NCBI GenBank assembly: GCA_030587365.1 | Contig: JAUQZE010000003.1 | Span: forward strand, 248,001 to 312,000 | Length of the DNA stretch: 64,000 nt | Source: Candidatus Freyarchaeota archaeon | GTDB taxonomy: Archaea; Asgardarchaeota; Jordiarchaeia; Jordiarchaeales; Jordiarchaeaceae | Direction: 5' to 3' | In this document: positions 45,719 through 56,000 of the stretch, in pieces | Layout: every line of letters begins with the position of its first letter | How positions within the stretch are numbered: position 1 is the stretch's first letter | Made by a program: the position numbers and the translations under genes | Notes under the pieces: model-generated | What the model was told of the DNA's origin: nothing | Database searches by the model: none | The model's input: only the letters and a program-made list of their open reading frames with translations

Positions 45719-46828
45719 TTGGAAAGGAGAACGTTCAACAAGCGTGCCTGTACCGGAATTTTGAAGACTGATTTTCACGACCACTTTCTGTACCGTGTGA
45801 AACTGGATGAGTTAAACAAACTCGCCACAAATGCGGGGTACGAGGTGGTTGAAGAGGTGATTCAGGTAAAAAAACCTACAAGCAACCTTCTCTTCGGAGC
45901 GGGGAAGGTGCAGGAAATAAGGGAGCTTATGGAATCCCAGGAGATTGACAATTTCATTGTTTATAATAGGCTCTCCTCTATTCAGTTCCTGAATCTCTCC
46001 AGACGATTAGAAGTAAATGTAATGGACCGGTACGACCTAACCCTTGAAATCTTTGAGGCTAACGCCTCAGACAGTTTATCACTCCTTCAGATTAGATTGG
46101 CCAGGATGAGCAAGGAGGCCCCCCTGCGTAAGGTGATAGTTTCGAAAAGGTACAAGGAGGAGCACGCCTCTCTGATGGGTAGTGGAGAATATGCGATGCA
46201 CAGCACTCTAAAATCCTTTACCAAGAGAGAAGCCTCTATAAAGAAGGAGATAGACCGAATGCTCCGAGAGAAAAAGGTGCAGGTAACGAAAAGAAAGGAT
46301 GAGGGAGCAAAAATAGTCACCATAGGAGGCTACTACAACTCTGGAAAAACAACCCTCTTCAACAGGCTCACCGGAGCAGACAAACCGGTGAGCGGAAAGC
46401 CCTTCACAACGCTCTCCGCAAAGTACAAAAAGTGGCTGGAAAACGAGAAAGTCCTGTTTGTGGACACCATAGGTTTCGTAATCGACCTAGACCCCCGGCT
46501 ACTGACCGCGTTTGAAATAAACCTAATAGACTTCCAATACGCCGACCTTCTGGTATTCCTACTTCCAGCAAACGAACCTCCAGATATAGTAGTACTGAAG
46601 CTAAGCGAAGGATTAAAGGTACTAGAGACCATCCCAGTTCAAAAACAGAAAACCACCGTGTTACTAAACAAGATAGACGAAGCAGACAGAGAGAACCTAG
46701 ACCAAATATTAGACATGACTAGAACCATATTCAACTCTGGGAACGAAAACAGAATAATCCCTATATCCGCCAAAACAGGAGAAAACATTGAAAAACTCTC
46801 GAAACACATCTCAGAAAGCTTACTTTAG
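45719..46828 (+). CDS. hflX: HflX-type GTPase
   Basis: 369 residues. The N-terminal HflX domain (N-L-L-F-G-A-G-K-V-Q-E-I, then V-M-D-R-Y-D-L-T-L-E-I-F) binds ribosomes in bacteria. A coiled coil (residues 140-190) leads to the G domain: G-G-Y-Y-N-S-G-K-T-T-L-F-N (G1, Lys-Thr), D-T-I-G-F (G3), N-K-I-D (G4) and S-A-K-T-G (G5). Members split stalled ribosomes under stress. TTG start, GAAGG seven bases before. Confidence 0.9.
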   Translation: MERRTFNKRACTGILKTDFHDHFLYRVKLDELNKLATNAGYEVVEEVIQVKKPTSNLLFGAGKVQEIRELMESQEIDNFIVYNRLSSIQFLNLSRRLEVNVMDRYDLTLEIFEANASDSLSLLQIRLARMSKEAPLRKVIVSKRYKEEHASLMGSGEYAMHSTLKSFTKREASIKKEIDRMLREKKVQVTKRKDEGAKIVTIGGYYNSGKTTLFNRLTGADKPVSGKPFTTLSAKYKKWLENEKVLFVDTIGFVIDLDPRLLTAFEINLIDFQYADLLVFLLPANEPPDIVVLKLSEGLKVLETIPVQKQKTTVLLNKIDEADRENLDQILDMTRTIFNSGNENRIIPISAKTGENIEKLSKHISESLL

Positions 46829-46923
46829 TGAACCAAGACTTGTTATAATTTGTTTAAGCATTTCAATCGAAGTATCCAGCCTAATAGTTTCACTGTCTTA
46901 TCATAGTTCTTAATTTAGTTTAA

Positions 46924-47184
46924 TCATCTTTTGTTAAGGTTTTTACATTCCCACCAAGGAATATCCAAAACTGCACCTTGGAGTTGATACAAAACACATT
47001 TATCTAAAATGCCTCCCTCATTTATCTTTAATTTTTCATATATTTCTTGTGGGTCAGATTGTTTCATTTGTTCTGGTGTTTTAATCCCAATTGAGTAAAG
47101 TCTCTCTGCGGTGATTGGACCAATATTTAGCAGAGTTTGTAATTTTTTTATTAATTCTTGCTTTTCTTCGTTCATCTCTTTCAA
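46924..47184 (-). CDS. Cdd1-like helix-hairpin-helix protein
   Basis: 86 residues matching the Cdd1/TfoX_C-like HhH family: L-Q-T-L-L-N-I-G-P-I-T-A-E-R-L-Y-S-I-G-I, then D-P-Q-E-I-Y-E-K-L, D-K-C-V-L-Y-Q-L-Q-G-A-V and an ending P-W-W-E-C. HhH units of this kind bind DNA or proteins. It follows the DUF3795 gene by 15 bases in one operon. Confidence 0.75.
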   Translation of the reverse strand: MKEMNEEKQELIKKLQTLLNIGPITAERLYSIGIKTPEQMKQSDPQEIYEKLKINEGGILDKCVLYQLQGAVLDIPWWECKNLNKR

Positions 47185-47199
47185 CCTCGTTCTTTTCTT

Positions 47200-47739
47200 T
47201 TAATCCAAATTAACATTAGCTTTCAAGGCTAAATCTTTGATAAATGCTTTCAAAATCTTTGCTTTTGATTTGGTATCCGATTTATCTACTTTTTCACTTA
47301 CAAGTTTTTGGTTTGCTTCTTTTACTGCCTTATTGATCAACTCAACGGACATTCTTGCACAGGTCTTACAGTAAAAGCTCATTGATCTCCCTTCATTATA
47401 ATTCTGGAGTAATCCTTCCAACAATGCTTGTCTTTCTATTTGTTCTTCTAACCACTTTTCCAAACCAACTTCTTTGATTCGACGTAAATTATCGGCAGCC
47501 GGAATCCATTCCGCAACTTTTCTTCTTAAGAAGATTTCACAACGAAACACTTCTCCGCATTCGGTACAGGTCTCAAATCCATGCTTTTTTACACAGCAAT
47601 TCCAAATACTGCACCATGAGTGTTGTTCGCCCAATTTGCAACCGACACACCTGCTCGGTGCTTTTGACTGGTACTTGCTACATAACCCACAATATAGCCC
47701 GCAGCACCCTATAAGACTCTTTGCTTCATTATTTTTCAT
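47200..47739 (-). CDS. DUF3795 Cys-rich protein
   Basis: 179 residues. The opening C-C-G-L-Y-C-G-L-C, C-V-G-C, W-C-S-I-W-N-C-C and C-T-E-C-G run is typical of DUF3795, likely zinc or cluster binding. The C-terminal 80 residues are helical and charged with a further C-K-T-C. The ATG overlaps the stop of an upstream 31-residue frame (ATGA), which suggests coupled translation. Confidence 0.75.
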   Translation of the reverse strand: MKNNEAKSLIGCCGLYCGLCSKYQSKAPSRCVGCKLGEQHSWCSIWNCCVKKHGFETCTECGEVFRCEIFLRRKVAEWIPAADNLRRIKEVGLEKWLEEQIERQALLEGLLQNYNEGRSMSFYCKTCARMSVELINKAVKEANQKLVSEKVDKSDTKSKAKILKAFIKDLALKANVNLD

Positions 47740-47831
47740 TCTTTACTACCCTTCTGAAGCCGATTGCGTATTAGTACACGAAATTCACATTTTGCCCCAC
47801 ATTTTGGTAGTATATACGATTTTTTACTCAT
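47736..47831 (-). CDS. Tiny basic protein with CxxxC, coupled to DUF3795 gene
   Basis: 31 residues from an ATG with GGGAGG about 11 bases upstream to a TGA that overlaps the next start. Contains K-C-G-A-K-C, half of a zinc ribbon. May be a leader peptide, a small protein or the tail of a decayed gene. Confidence 0.35.
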   Translation of the reverse strand: MSKKSYILPKCGAKCEFRVLIRNRLQKGSKE

Positions 47832-47852
47832 TCTTTTTATAACCTCCCAACA

Positions 47853-47993
47853 TTAAATCAGATGGGCTCTTAAATCTTTCATGGCAGCATGAGTACAAAT
47901 TTCCGTAGTTTTTAAACCTTCGTGCCCTAACAGCTCCTGAATGTACCTAAGGTCAACTTTCGCTCTCAAGCAGAGGGATTGCAAAGCTGCATC
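47853..47993 (-). pseudogene. Tyrosine recombinase (Xer-type integrase) C-terminal relic
   Basis: Forty-six codons after an in-frame TGA. V-D-L-R-Y-I-Q-E-L-L-G-H-E and K-T-T-E-I-C-T-H are the end of the catalytic domain of archaeal/bacterial tyrosine recombinases. The nucleophilic Tyr of the usual E-I-Y-T-H is a Cys (codon 47895-47897), and the upstream part of the enzyme is gone. Dead remnant of a mobile element. Confidence 0.75.
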
Positions 47994-48317
47994 TCAGTGA
48001 AGGGACAGTAACTTCCGTCTTTATCTCCTACAACGAACAATGAACTATTAATAACTTCAGAGAGCGATTGGAGACTCTAGTCGAGGAGAATGTCAACACT
48101 TTAATTGCAGCACCTTATCTGCAACAACCCGATATTTCAACAGAACCCGCAATTCGTCGACCCATTGAAAATAAGTGGTTTTCTTGCAGAAATTTCTAAT
48201 AAGAGAAAACCTCCATGTGAGGATCCCTTTTTGCAAATCATCCCGAAAAAAATTTAAAAAATAGGAAAAAATGTTCTTTAATTACAAAACAAAGACATTT
48301 GATTCTGAAGGGGTAAT
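47994..48317. other. Relic-bearing spacer
   Basis: A second open stretch on the minus strand (47966-48076) reads V-V-G-D-K-D-G-S-Y-C-P-F-T-E-M, protein-like but without a start or upstream part. The first copy of a 42-base repeat follows. The last 60 bases probably hold the promoter of the next gene. Confidence 0.45.
48208..48249 (+). repeat. 42-bp direct repeat, copy 1
   Basis: Matches 49721-49762 at 39 of 42 positions. Contains CCTC...GAGG, a small hairpin. On the minus strand both copies read F-R-D-D-L-Q-K-G, so they may be the ends of two decayed copies of one gene. Confidence 0.8.
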
Positions 48318-48770
48318 ATGGAAGATAAAAATACTGAAAATTTACCAAAGAATCCGACAGAAGCTCAGGGAATGCTAATTAAAGCTTTTTATGAAATGGC
48401 GGGAAAAGAAGCTCTGCCTATAATTAAAGATATATGTGCAAAACAAGGTCGGGCTCTCGGTTTAAAAATTAGAAAAAAACTGCCAAACAACAAACTATCA
48501 ACGGTTGCCAAAAACCTTTCTGAAACCTTTGATCCAAATCACGTTAAAGTAATTACAATCTCAGATGATAAATTTCAAATTCAGGGTACGAAATGCCCCT
48601 TTGGTCTAGAAAACACATCGAGGGAATTATGCGAAGCAGTAATGGAAATTGATCATGAGTATTTCCGAACAGCTGTAAGTGATAAGATTAAATTGAGTAT
48701 AATCAAGACTGTTGCGGAAGGAGATTCTTGCTGTGACACTATTTATGAGCTGAAAAAGGATTCGGAATAG
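48318..48770 (+). CDS. Methanogen-output/ATC-hydrolase-like small sensor domain protein
   Basis: 150 residues. A helical first half, then T-K-C-P-F-G-L-E-N-T-S-R-E-L-C-E-A-V-M-E-I-D and V-A-E-G-D-S-C-C-D-T-I-Y-E-L. This arrangement recalls V4R-related/MetOD1 or L-2-amino-thiazoline-4-carboxylic-acid-hydrolase-like proteins; conserved cysteines could bind a metal or ligand. Gene lies alone between the two 42-base repeats with the methyltransferase gene. Confidence 0.45.
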   Translation: MEDKNTENLPKNPTEAQGMLIKAFYEMAGKEALPIIKDICAKQGRALGLKIRKKLPNNKLSTVAKNLSETFDPNHVKVITISDDKFQIQGTKCPFGLENTSRELCEAVMEIDHEYFRTAVSDKIKLSIIKTVAEGDSCCDTIYELKKDSE

Positions 48771-48829
48771 GTCTAATTAAAATGGGGTTAAATCAGAAAA
48801 TCACCATGATTAATTTTAATTACAACAGT

Positions 48830-49510
48830 TTATGTTTTAGAAGCACTTAAGATGTAATAATAACCAAAATAGCATTCTTCAAAATAATCTACCTTGTTAA
48901 ATTTTGATTTGATGTGTGCGACAATATCTCGATTTAAGTCAATTCTCCCTAATCTGAACGTCCATCCAAAAATAGGATTCAAGAGCTTGTAAGGCATTCG
49001 AGAACTAAGTTTTATTCCTATCATAGCAAATTTTCCTTGTGGTCTAAGTGCATTAAATATCTTATCGATTGCCGTCTTATAATCCGGTATTATTTCCAAA
49101 GAAAGTGTGCAAAGGATAGAGTCAAAAAGGATTCTAGGTTCATAATCGGTAATGCTCATGTTCACAAGTTCTATGTTCGTCCATTTATTCTTCACAATTC
49201 GCCTCTTCGCCAGTTTCAAAGATTCAGGTGAAATATCAACCCCCACAAGCTTTCCTTTATTCTGCAAATAATTTTCTATAATCTTGAAATTATATCCTAC
49301 GCCACAAGCAACATCAAGAACCGTAGAGTCATTATTCAAGTTTAAAGAAGCAATAGCCCTTTTTCGATAAATAGAATTCTCCCTAGCTCTGCCAAAAAAA
49401 GCGTCTATCTCAAATAAGATTGGGAAACTAGCGGCCTTGTCGTATGAGCGTTTAATATCTTCATCTTTAAGCTTCGTAATCCACACCTCATATTTGAATT
49501 TATTTTTCAA
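48830..49510 (-). CDS. Class I SAM-dependent methyltransferase
   Basis: 226 residues. Motif I V-L-D-V-A-C-G-V-G-Y-N (65-75), acidic end of strand 2 G-V-D-I-S-P-E-S, motif after strand 4 F-D-S-I-L-C-T-L-S-L-E, and a post-motif strand. The N-terminal S-Y-D-K-A-A-S-F is typical of UbiE/COG2226-type small-molecule methyltransferases. Target unknown. The gene and its neighbour are flanked by the direct repeats, so it may have come with a mobile element. Confidence 0.75.
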   Translation of the reverse strand: MKNKFKYEVWITKLKDEDIKRSYDKAASFPILFEIDAFFGRARENSIYRKRAIASLNLNNDSTVLDVACGVGYNFKIIENYLQNKGKLVGVDISPESLKLAKRRIVKNKWTNIELVNMSITDYEPRILFDSILCTLSLEIIPDYKTAIDKIFNALRPQGKFAMIGIKLSSRMPYKLLNPIFGWTFRLGRIDLNRDIVAHIKSKFNKVDYFEECYFGYYYILSASKT

Positions 49511-50054
49511 AATTTTTCACTTGAGGTTTTTTTAGAGTGATGTTTTTCCTCTAATTTTTCTCGCCGAGATTTGCGCAGTTTAACTTTTTGTGCCATTTAC
49601 CCGCTCATCAAATTTGCTTCTTTCAAAGATTTCCTAAAGAACATATTTCTTTGTTTGAAAAGTATCGGATATTTAATTTTCTTAAGCAATGTATACATGT
49701 AAGAATTTTTGATTAAAGAAATCCTCTATGTGAGGAGCCCTTTTTGCAAATCATCCCGAAAATGGTCATACGGCTCTTCCAGCATCATCCCTAGAAGGTC
49801 ACTGGATGAATTTTTGCAAGGACTGGAATTAAATATGCATTAAACAATATAAATTTCCTCTCCTGAATGAAAAACTTTTATAATTGAATAAAATTGGCGA
49901 TAAAAAACATTTTTTATTATAAAACCGTCAAAGGACGCCACATGAGTAAGCAGAGTTAATGAAAACGTATAAAAGGGTGTAGTATACTTGATTTTTGGAA
50001 AAACCATACACAGATTTCGAACCAGCTAGACCTTTATAATTAGGAGAAAAGAGA
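49511..50054. other. Intergenic region with second repeat copy
   Basis: No intact gene. On the minus strand a reading that ends inside repeat copy 2 gives M-M-L-E-E-P-Y-D-H-F-R-D-D-L-Q-K-G before TAG, probably the tail of a lost gene. The right end holds the leader and GGAG site of the PEPCK gene. Confidence 0.45.
49721..49762 (+). repeat. 42-bp direct repeat, copy 2
   Basis: Second copy, 1513 bases from the first and in the same orientation, differing at three positions. Confidence 0.8.
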
Positions 50055-52760
50055 ATGGGTGAATTAGATAAAGTCCCAAAACAGGAAGGCGTTATAGACG
50101 TAGGAATCTCCCGTGAAACGAGAGAAGAATTGGTTCAAAAGGCGGAGAGACATCTGGGATACGATTCCATCTACGTCTGGAACGCCAACATAAACGGCTA
50201 CATCATCCAGCTGAGAACTAACGAAAGCCACCTGGATGATTTTTGGAGAGAGAACTGGTTTCCCGCTTCTATAGAACGCAACCTGCGCCCCCACGGGGTG
50301 ATATACGCAGCCACGGGAGTTTACGATGAAAACCCAGGAATATACTATAACTCTGAAACCAAAACCGGTATAATTTTCAATGTTAACGACTACGAATTTG
50401 TACGGGCTTTGGCTCTGGGCATCGTGGCTGATGTCTGCGAGGAGCAGGAGCGGCTGAACTTTCTCAGGGGAAGCCTCGTGGACATCAACGGGGAAGGAGT
50501 AGCCATAATGGGAGAAACAGGCAGAGGGGTCAGCACTAACGCGTTTCTACTTCTAGAGCTGGAACGCGCAAGAATACACTCCGACGATATAATATATGTT
50601 GAACAGCTCGGGGGAGAGAAAGGACGTATATCCACATCGGTCTCCGAGAGAAAGTTCTTTCTCAAAAAAGACCTCATAAAAATTTATCCCAGACTCCAGG
50701 CACTCTACGAGAAGAGCAAAAGGGAAAACAGTCACTTTATGCTTGACCCTTGGTGGATAGGGGGAAACGAAAAGTATCTTGACACGACACGTATTAAACT
50801 CATTTTCCTGCTTGTGAATAATCGCAAGGATGCAAGGGTAGCTAAGCGCCTGAATACGCAAGAGGCGATAGACATACTCACCCGTTCTCCGCAACCCTTC
50901 TTCAACCCCTACCTGCTTATACGCAGCGAAAAGCGTCGAAAACTGCAGATTGATTTTTACAAAAACATTTTCAAATTCGCAGCCGTTTACTACCTAAACG
51001 TAGCTCACCCTCTTTTAGATATGCAAAAAGAAGTCAGACGGATAATTACCTCTAAAGAATACCTCGAACCACTGCTGGAAGAAAAGGAGAGAGCGAAAGC
51101 CGAAATCGACGAGATAGTCTCCCAGCTAAACTTGGAAGAAATAAGACAGGAAGTAGAGAATCTCTACGAGAGAACCAATGTCAAACAGCTCCCTCCCGAA
51201 AGAATACGAAAGATGGCGGAAAAATACGGGACGAAAACAATCTTCAACAACTACAATTTCGTCTCCACGGTTAAAAACAGGAGCGCAGGCTTAACCATAA
51301 CTGTAGGCAGTCCGGAAGTGGTTCAGTACGAAATGAGCCCCAAACAGAAAGAACTCATGAAAGACCTCCCCAAAACAATGAAGGACGTCCTCCAGTACAT
51401 TAAAAGCGCACCCCTCATATGCACCGAACGCACCATGGGAGGCAACCCCGACTTCACACCAAAATGCACCCTCTTCCTCTCCGTCCACAGGGGAGAAATG
51501 ATCAGGCTAGCCCACATGGTTAACCAGACACTCTTCGACCCCCTAGACAATTATAACGGCCCCCACATATTCATAGTGTTCATTCCAGAGTGGCAGGAAA
51601 AAGACCGACAAATAATAGTATTCCCCGAAATAGGGGTAACCTTCGTCCTAGGAACCGACTATTATGGTGAAGCCAAGAAAGGCATGCTTAGAATGGCCAT
51701 GTGGTTTGCCAAGCAGCAGGGAATGCTCGGACTGCACGCCGGCGCGAAAAAAATCAGAGCAAGAGACACCCAAACGGGCAAAATAAAAACCTACAACACA
51801 CTAATCTTCGGACTCACCGCAACTGGAAAAACCACCCACAGCTGCCACACCCACGACCTAAACGAAGCAGACGAGGAAGGTATAGAAATAGTACAGGACG
51901 ATTTTGTAGCACTCCGACCCGACGGCTCAGCCCTGGGCACAGAGAGAGGATTCTATCTCAAGACAGAGGGTGTAAACCCGGAAATACAGCCCCTAATTTA
52001 CGACGCCGTAACAAAACCTGACGCTATACTTGAAAACGTGATGGTGGACTACAAAGGAAACGTGCTATTTGAAAGCGACATACTAACTGGCAACGGTCGC
52101 GGAATAATGCAGAGAGACGACTTCGGAAAATACAAAAGCCCCACAGTCAACCTACCCCCACTAAAAGACGTAGACGGACTGATAGTCCTCATGATTACCA
52201 GAAGAAACACCGTGGTACCCATAGCCTCCAAACTCGCCCTTGAACAAGCCGCAGCGGCGTTCATGTTGGGAGAATCAATAGAAACCTCGGGAAGCGACCC
52301 CAAAAGAGCCGGACAGTCAGTACGCGAAGTGGGAACCAACCCCTTCATAGTAGGCAACAAAGGCCTGGAAGGAAACAAGTTCTACGACATAATAAAAGGA
52401 CTCGGCGACAAGGTGCGATGCTACCTGATAAACACTGGTGGAGTGGGCGAACTAAGAGAAACAAATGAGGAAGGCGTAAGCGTAGTAAAAAGAAAAGTGG
52501 ACAGAGTCCAAATAAAAGAAATGGCCTCCATAATAAGAGGCATAGCTCGAAACAACATAGAATGGGTACCCGAACCCCACTTCGGCACCCTCGTCCCCAA
52601 AGAAGTGGAAGGCGTCGACATGGACAAGTTCAAACTAGAAAAATACTACAGCATCGAACAAGTCGAAGAAATGGTTCAACAACTCAAAAAAGAAAGAAAA
52701 GAATGGCTAAACAGCTTCCCAGAACTATACGAAGAAATAAAAAAAGCCTTCCCAACCTAA
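50055..52760 (+). CDS. pckA: Long phosphoenolpyruvate carboxykinase (ATP-type) with extra N-terminal domain
   Basis: 901 residues, against about 530-560 for usual ATP-dependent PEPCK, which interconverts oxaloacetate and PEP in gluconeogenesis. The C-terminal part has the P-loop G-L-T-A-T-G-K-T-T at 586-594 (Lys592) and the kinase-2-like I-V-Q-D-D-F-V-A, followed by K-T-E-G-V and the adenine-side region. The first 220 residues contain a second, P-loop-like G-E-T-G-R-G-V-S-T at 153-161 with Val where Lys is needed, and a D-D at 177-178, in the order seen in HPr kinase/PCK folds. The middle (about 350-470) is helical with a coiled-coil-like stretch. Neighbours give no clue. ATG start behind GGAG. 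Confidence 0.75.
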   Translation: MGELDKVPKQEGVIDVGISRETREELVQKAERHLGYDSIYVWNANINGYIIQLRTNESHLDDFWRENWFPASIERNLRPHGVIYAATGVYDENPGIYYNSETKTGIIFNVNDYEFVRALALGIVADVCEEQERLNFLRGSLVDINGEGVAIMGETGRGVSTNAFLLLELERARIHSDDIIYVEQLGGEKGRISTSVSERKFFLKKDLIKIYPRLQALYEKSKRENSHFMLDPWWIGGNEKYLDTTRIKLIFLLVNNRKDARVAKRLNTQEAIDILTRSPQPFFNPYLLIRSEKRRKLQIDFYKNIFKFAAVYYLNVAHPLLDMQKEVRRIITSKEYLEPLLEEKERAKAEIDEIVSQLNLEEIRQEVENLYERTNVKQLPPERIRKMAEKYGTKTIFNNYNFVSTVKNRSAGLTITVGSPEVVQYEMSPKQKELMKDLPKTMKDVLQYIKSAPLICTERTMGGNPDFTPKCTLFLSVHRGEMIRLAHMVNQTLFDPLDNYNGPHIFIVFIPEWQEKDRQIIVFPEIGVTFVLGTDYYGEAKKGMLRMAMWFAKQQGMLGLHAGAKKIRARDTQTGKIKTYNTLIFGLTATGKTTHSCHTHDLNEADEEGIEIVQDDFVALRPDGSALGTERGFYLKTEGVNPEIQPLIYDAVTKPDAILENVMVDYKGNVLFESDILTGNGRGIMQRDDFGKYKSPTVNLPPLKDVDGLIVLMITRRNTVVPIASKLALEQAAAAFMLGESIETSGSDPKRAGQSVREVGTNPFIVGNKGLEGNKFYDIIKGLGDKVRCYLINTGGVGELRETNEEGVSVVKRKVDRVQIKEMASIIRGIARNNIEWVPEPHFGTLVPKEVEGVDMDKFKLEKYYSIEQVEEMVQQLKKERKEWLNSFPELYEEIKKAFPT

Positions 52761-53090
52761 AAACCTAAAGAAGGGAAACGCCCCACACGAACCAAGAAAA
52801 ATAGAACACCGAAAACACAAAAAAGGCGGAACACCCCATTTCACTGCCTAATTGAACAAGTAAAAGCTCTAAAGACACTAATTAATTTAAAAAAGCGGCT
52901 CCATCAATCTTCTTTTAAAAGAAAAGGATAAATATTACCTTAACCCCTAATTCAATTAAAAATATTTCTAAAAACGTCAAATTTGAGAAAAAGACCAAAA
53001 CTCCAAAAAAAGGGCACAGGAAAAGAAAGGAAAGGAAAGCGATTTCCAAAAATCGTGGTTATCCGCCTTTCTTTGCAAGAGGAATAGGAA
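52761..53090. other. Purine-rich intergenic region, nothing seen
   Basis: Strong A/C bias on the plus strand with no convincing frame or hairpin. It ends with AGGAA before the next ATG. Confidence 0.5.
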
Positions 53091-56000
53091 ATGGTCAAAA
53101 CTAACAAAAAGAAATATGTTCTGAGCCTGGCGATTATCCTAGGGTTACTCATAGTAATAGCAATGCCAGTCCTCTTACAGAACACTCCAACATCATTCCC
53201 ACTACAACCCAACACTCTTGCAAATACACAGACATTAAACCAGGTCACCTCAAAGGCAAATCCACAACCAGTAAACCTCTGGTGGAACTACAGCTGGAAT
53301 TATCGAATAGAAGTAAACCTAACTGAGCAAGGATACACAGATAGAATGAACGCACCAGTCATAGTAAACCTAACTTTTCCAAGTGGGCACTGCTGGAACA
53401 ACAGTATTCGAGTACTTTACCATAGTGGAACCAGTTGGGTAGAGGTACCCAGCCAAGTGGCGACCATTCCACCACCAAGCTACAGTGGTCAATATATTCT
53501 GAGTTGCCAATTGATTTTCCTCTGTAATGTAACAAAGAGTGGAACCTCAACATACTACGTGTACTACAACGATACCTACAACATATCTCCCCCGAATTAC
53601 ACAACCCCCCTAAACATATACATCAAACCAGGTGGTACTAGTTATTTCACCTTTGACACCGGTGTAATAAGCGGCAACTATACCATTCGATACAGCAATA
53701 CCACCGACCCTGCCACGGGAAAGTATTTCGATGACGACGCATGTTTCCGCATTTTCAAGGTTATGGGATTTAATATCATTCCAACAAGAGGGCTACATAG
53801 TGGAATAGACCGTATAGACGCCGATGACCTCCAGCGGTTTGTTCCATATGATTCTCCCTACGTCCCCCCCTACAATACCCTTAACTGGACGGCTACACTC
53901 GATGAATTCGGGCCTTTAAGGGCAATTGTCAGGATTAGTAAGTTGAGCACCGATAGATTCACTAATACTAGTGGTGTAGGCGGTGGAAGTTACGGGCCAA
54001 TGAACAAGACCTACACATTTTATGCTTACCAAGGCTTCATAAATGTTAATGTTAACTGCACTACCGACAATGTACCCATATACGATTTCGCCGTAATAAA
54101 CGTAACAACAAACCCCTCGTGGAGACTATACATAGACAATTACGATCTCGGAGTTGCTAGCAGTTATTTATGGACGGATACCTTAACGTCGCCCCAACCC
54201 TATTACTATGCGGCTCTTGTACGTAGTGATAATATCGGATTTGGTGTCATTGGTTCTCCGCGGTGGCCACATGACCTCTTCAGTGAAAATAGGACCAGCG
54301 TGGAGTACGGCCAAGGAGGAGTAGACTCTGGTGTATCCAGCTTCATCTTCAGAAATGATGGGAGACCGACGCACGGTTACGAATACAGAACACATATACC
54401 ATTCAATTATACCCTATTAGGTATAACCCAAGGTTTCAACGAAGTTATAAACGCATGGTATCATTTAAACCAACCTGTAAATTCAACCAAGAGTGATGAG
54501 ACGCCTGTTTTCTACCCACTCGAAGTTAACGTTACCGACAACTTCTACAACGCTATACCCGAAGCAAATGTAACTGTTTATAATAGTCCAGGCCCCACAG
54601 GCTATAACACATCAGGAATAACAAACTCCCAAGGACTATACACTTTCCTTATAAACAAAAATTACACAACAGACCAGTATTGGATACAAGCGTATGTAAA
54701 TACCAACTACCGGAACTACACAAGTGAAGCAGTAAAATGGAACCCACTAATGAATGTCACTTGGCCACCACCACAGTCCAGCACCTTAAACATAAGGATG
54801 AACATAACGACAGTATATGTCGAAGTCTGGGACAATAACAGCCACCGGGTTCAGAATGCAAACGTAACACTGAACTACACAGATGCATCACTAACAGACA
54901 TCTCTCAGAATGTTGACCTATACTACGCCAACTGCTCTTTCTACGCTTGGGCAAACGTTAATTTAACTATAGAAATATGGATTAACACAACAAAGGAGTC
55001 GGGAATCACGGTCTATAAAAATGGAACTACAGAGGTGGTCTCTCAACCCATAAACATTACTGAATCCAAGGCGTTCAGGGTTGAATTAAACCGTGATATA
55101 TTAAAGGTCTCAACCATATTGACTTACTTAGGCGGTATAATAACTATATTTTGGTCGGACAATGTAAGCTTCTACGTGTGGTTCAATGTTACCGGTGGAA
55201 GTAGCATAGACGATGCTGATTGGGTAAATTATACTATTTTCGATTCTAATAATATTCCAGTATACAATGGAAGTATGACCAATGTTTCTGGGAACCCCCT
55301 GGGCAATTATTATGCAAACTTCAATACCAGTCTAGTGGGACTTAGTGGTGGATCAGGCTACACAATTACCGTAACTGCAAAGTCTAATGATACGAATCAT
55401 TTGTATCCGACACCCGTCAGTGTCTTTCTGGACTTGGAAAATCTTCCTGTTGTACCTACATATCCAGAGTATGTTGAACAAGAGTGGAGTAGTTTCATTG
55501 TTCTCCCCGTCTTGGTCAATCTGTACGACACGCATAATAACCAACCCGTTACTGGAGCAACTGTGAATTATACAATCACAGGAACAAGCTACGTAAACCA
55601 GAATATGCCTCCTTTTGTCGAAGCGGGGTATTACTATATTCCTCTGAGTGTTTTCAATAGCCTAGGGTCCGGTCAATACAGGATTTTTATAGTTGCTTTC
55701 AAGGGAAATTACAGCATTCCAAGCTTCAACCCCGTCACCCTTAATATCACAACCGTAAGAACCGCTCTTAATGTAGGCCCACCATCACCAATTCGAGGAT
55801 CTTGGAATCAGAACATCACAATATACGCTAATTTTACACGTGTATCCACAGGATTACCTGTCACGGATGCTAACGTGAGCTGGCATATAAAGGATACAGA
55901 TATAACTGGGACAATGTACTTTGATGGAACTGGTTACGTTGGGCAAATACCCAATAATACTCTATCGTCTGGTGTCTACACTCTGACTGTAGTAGCGGGA

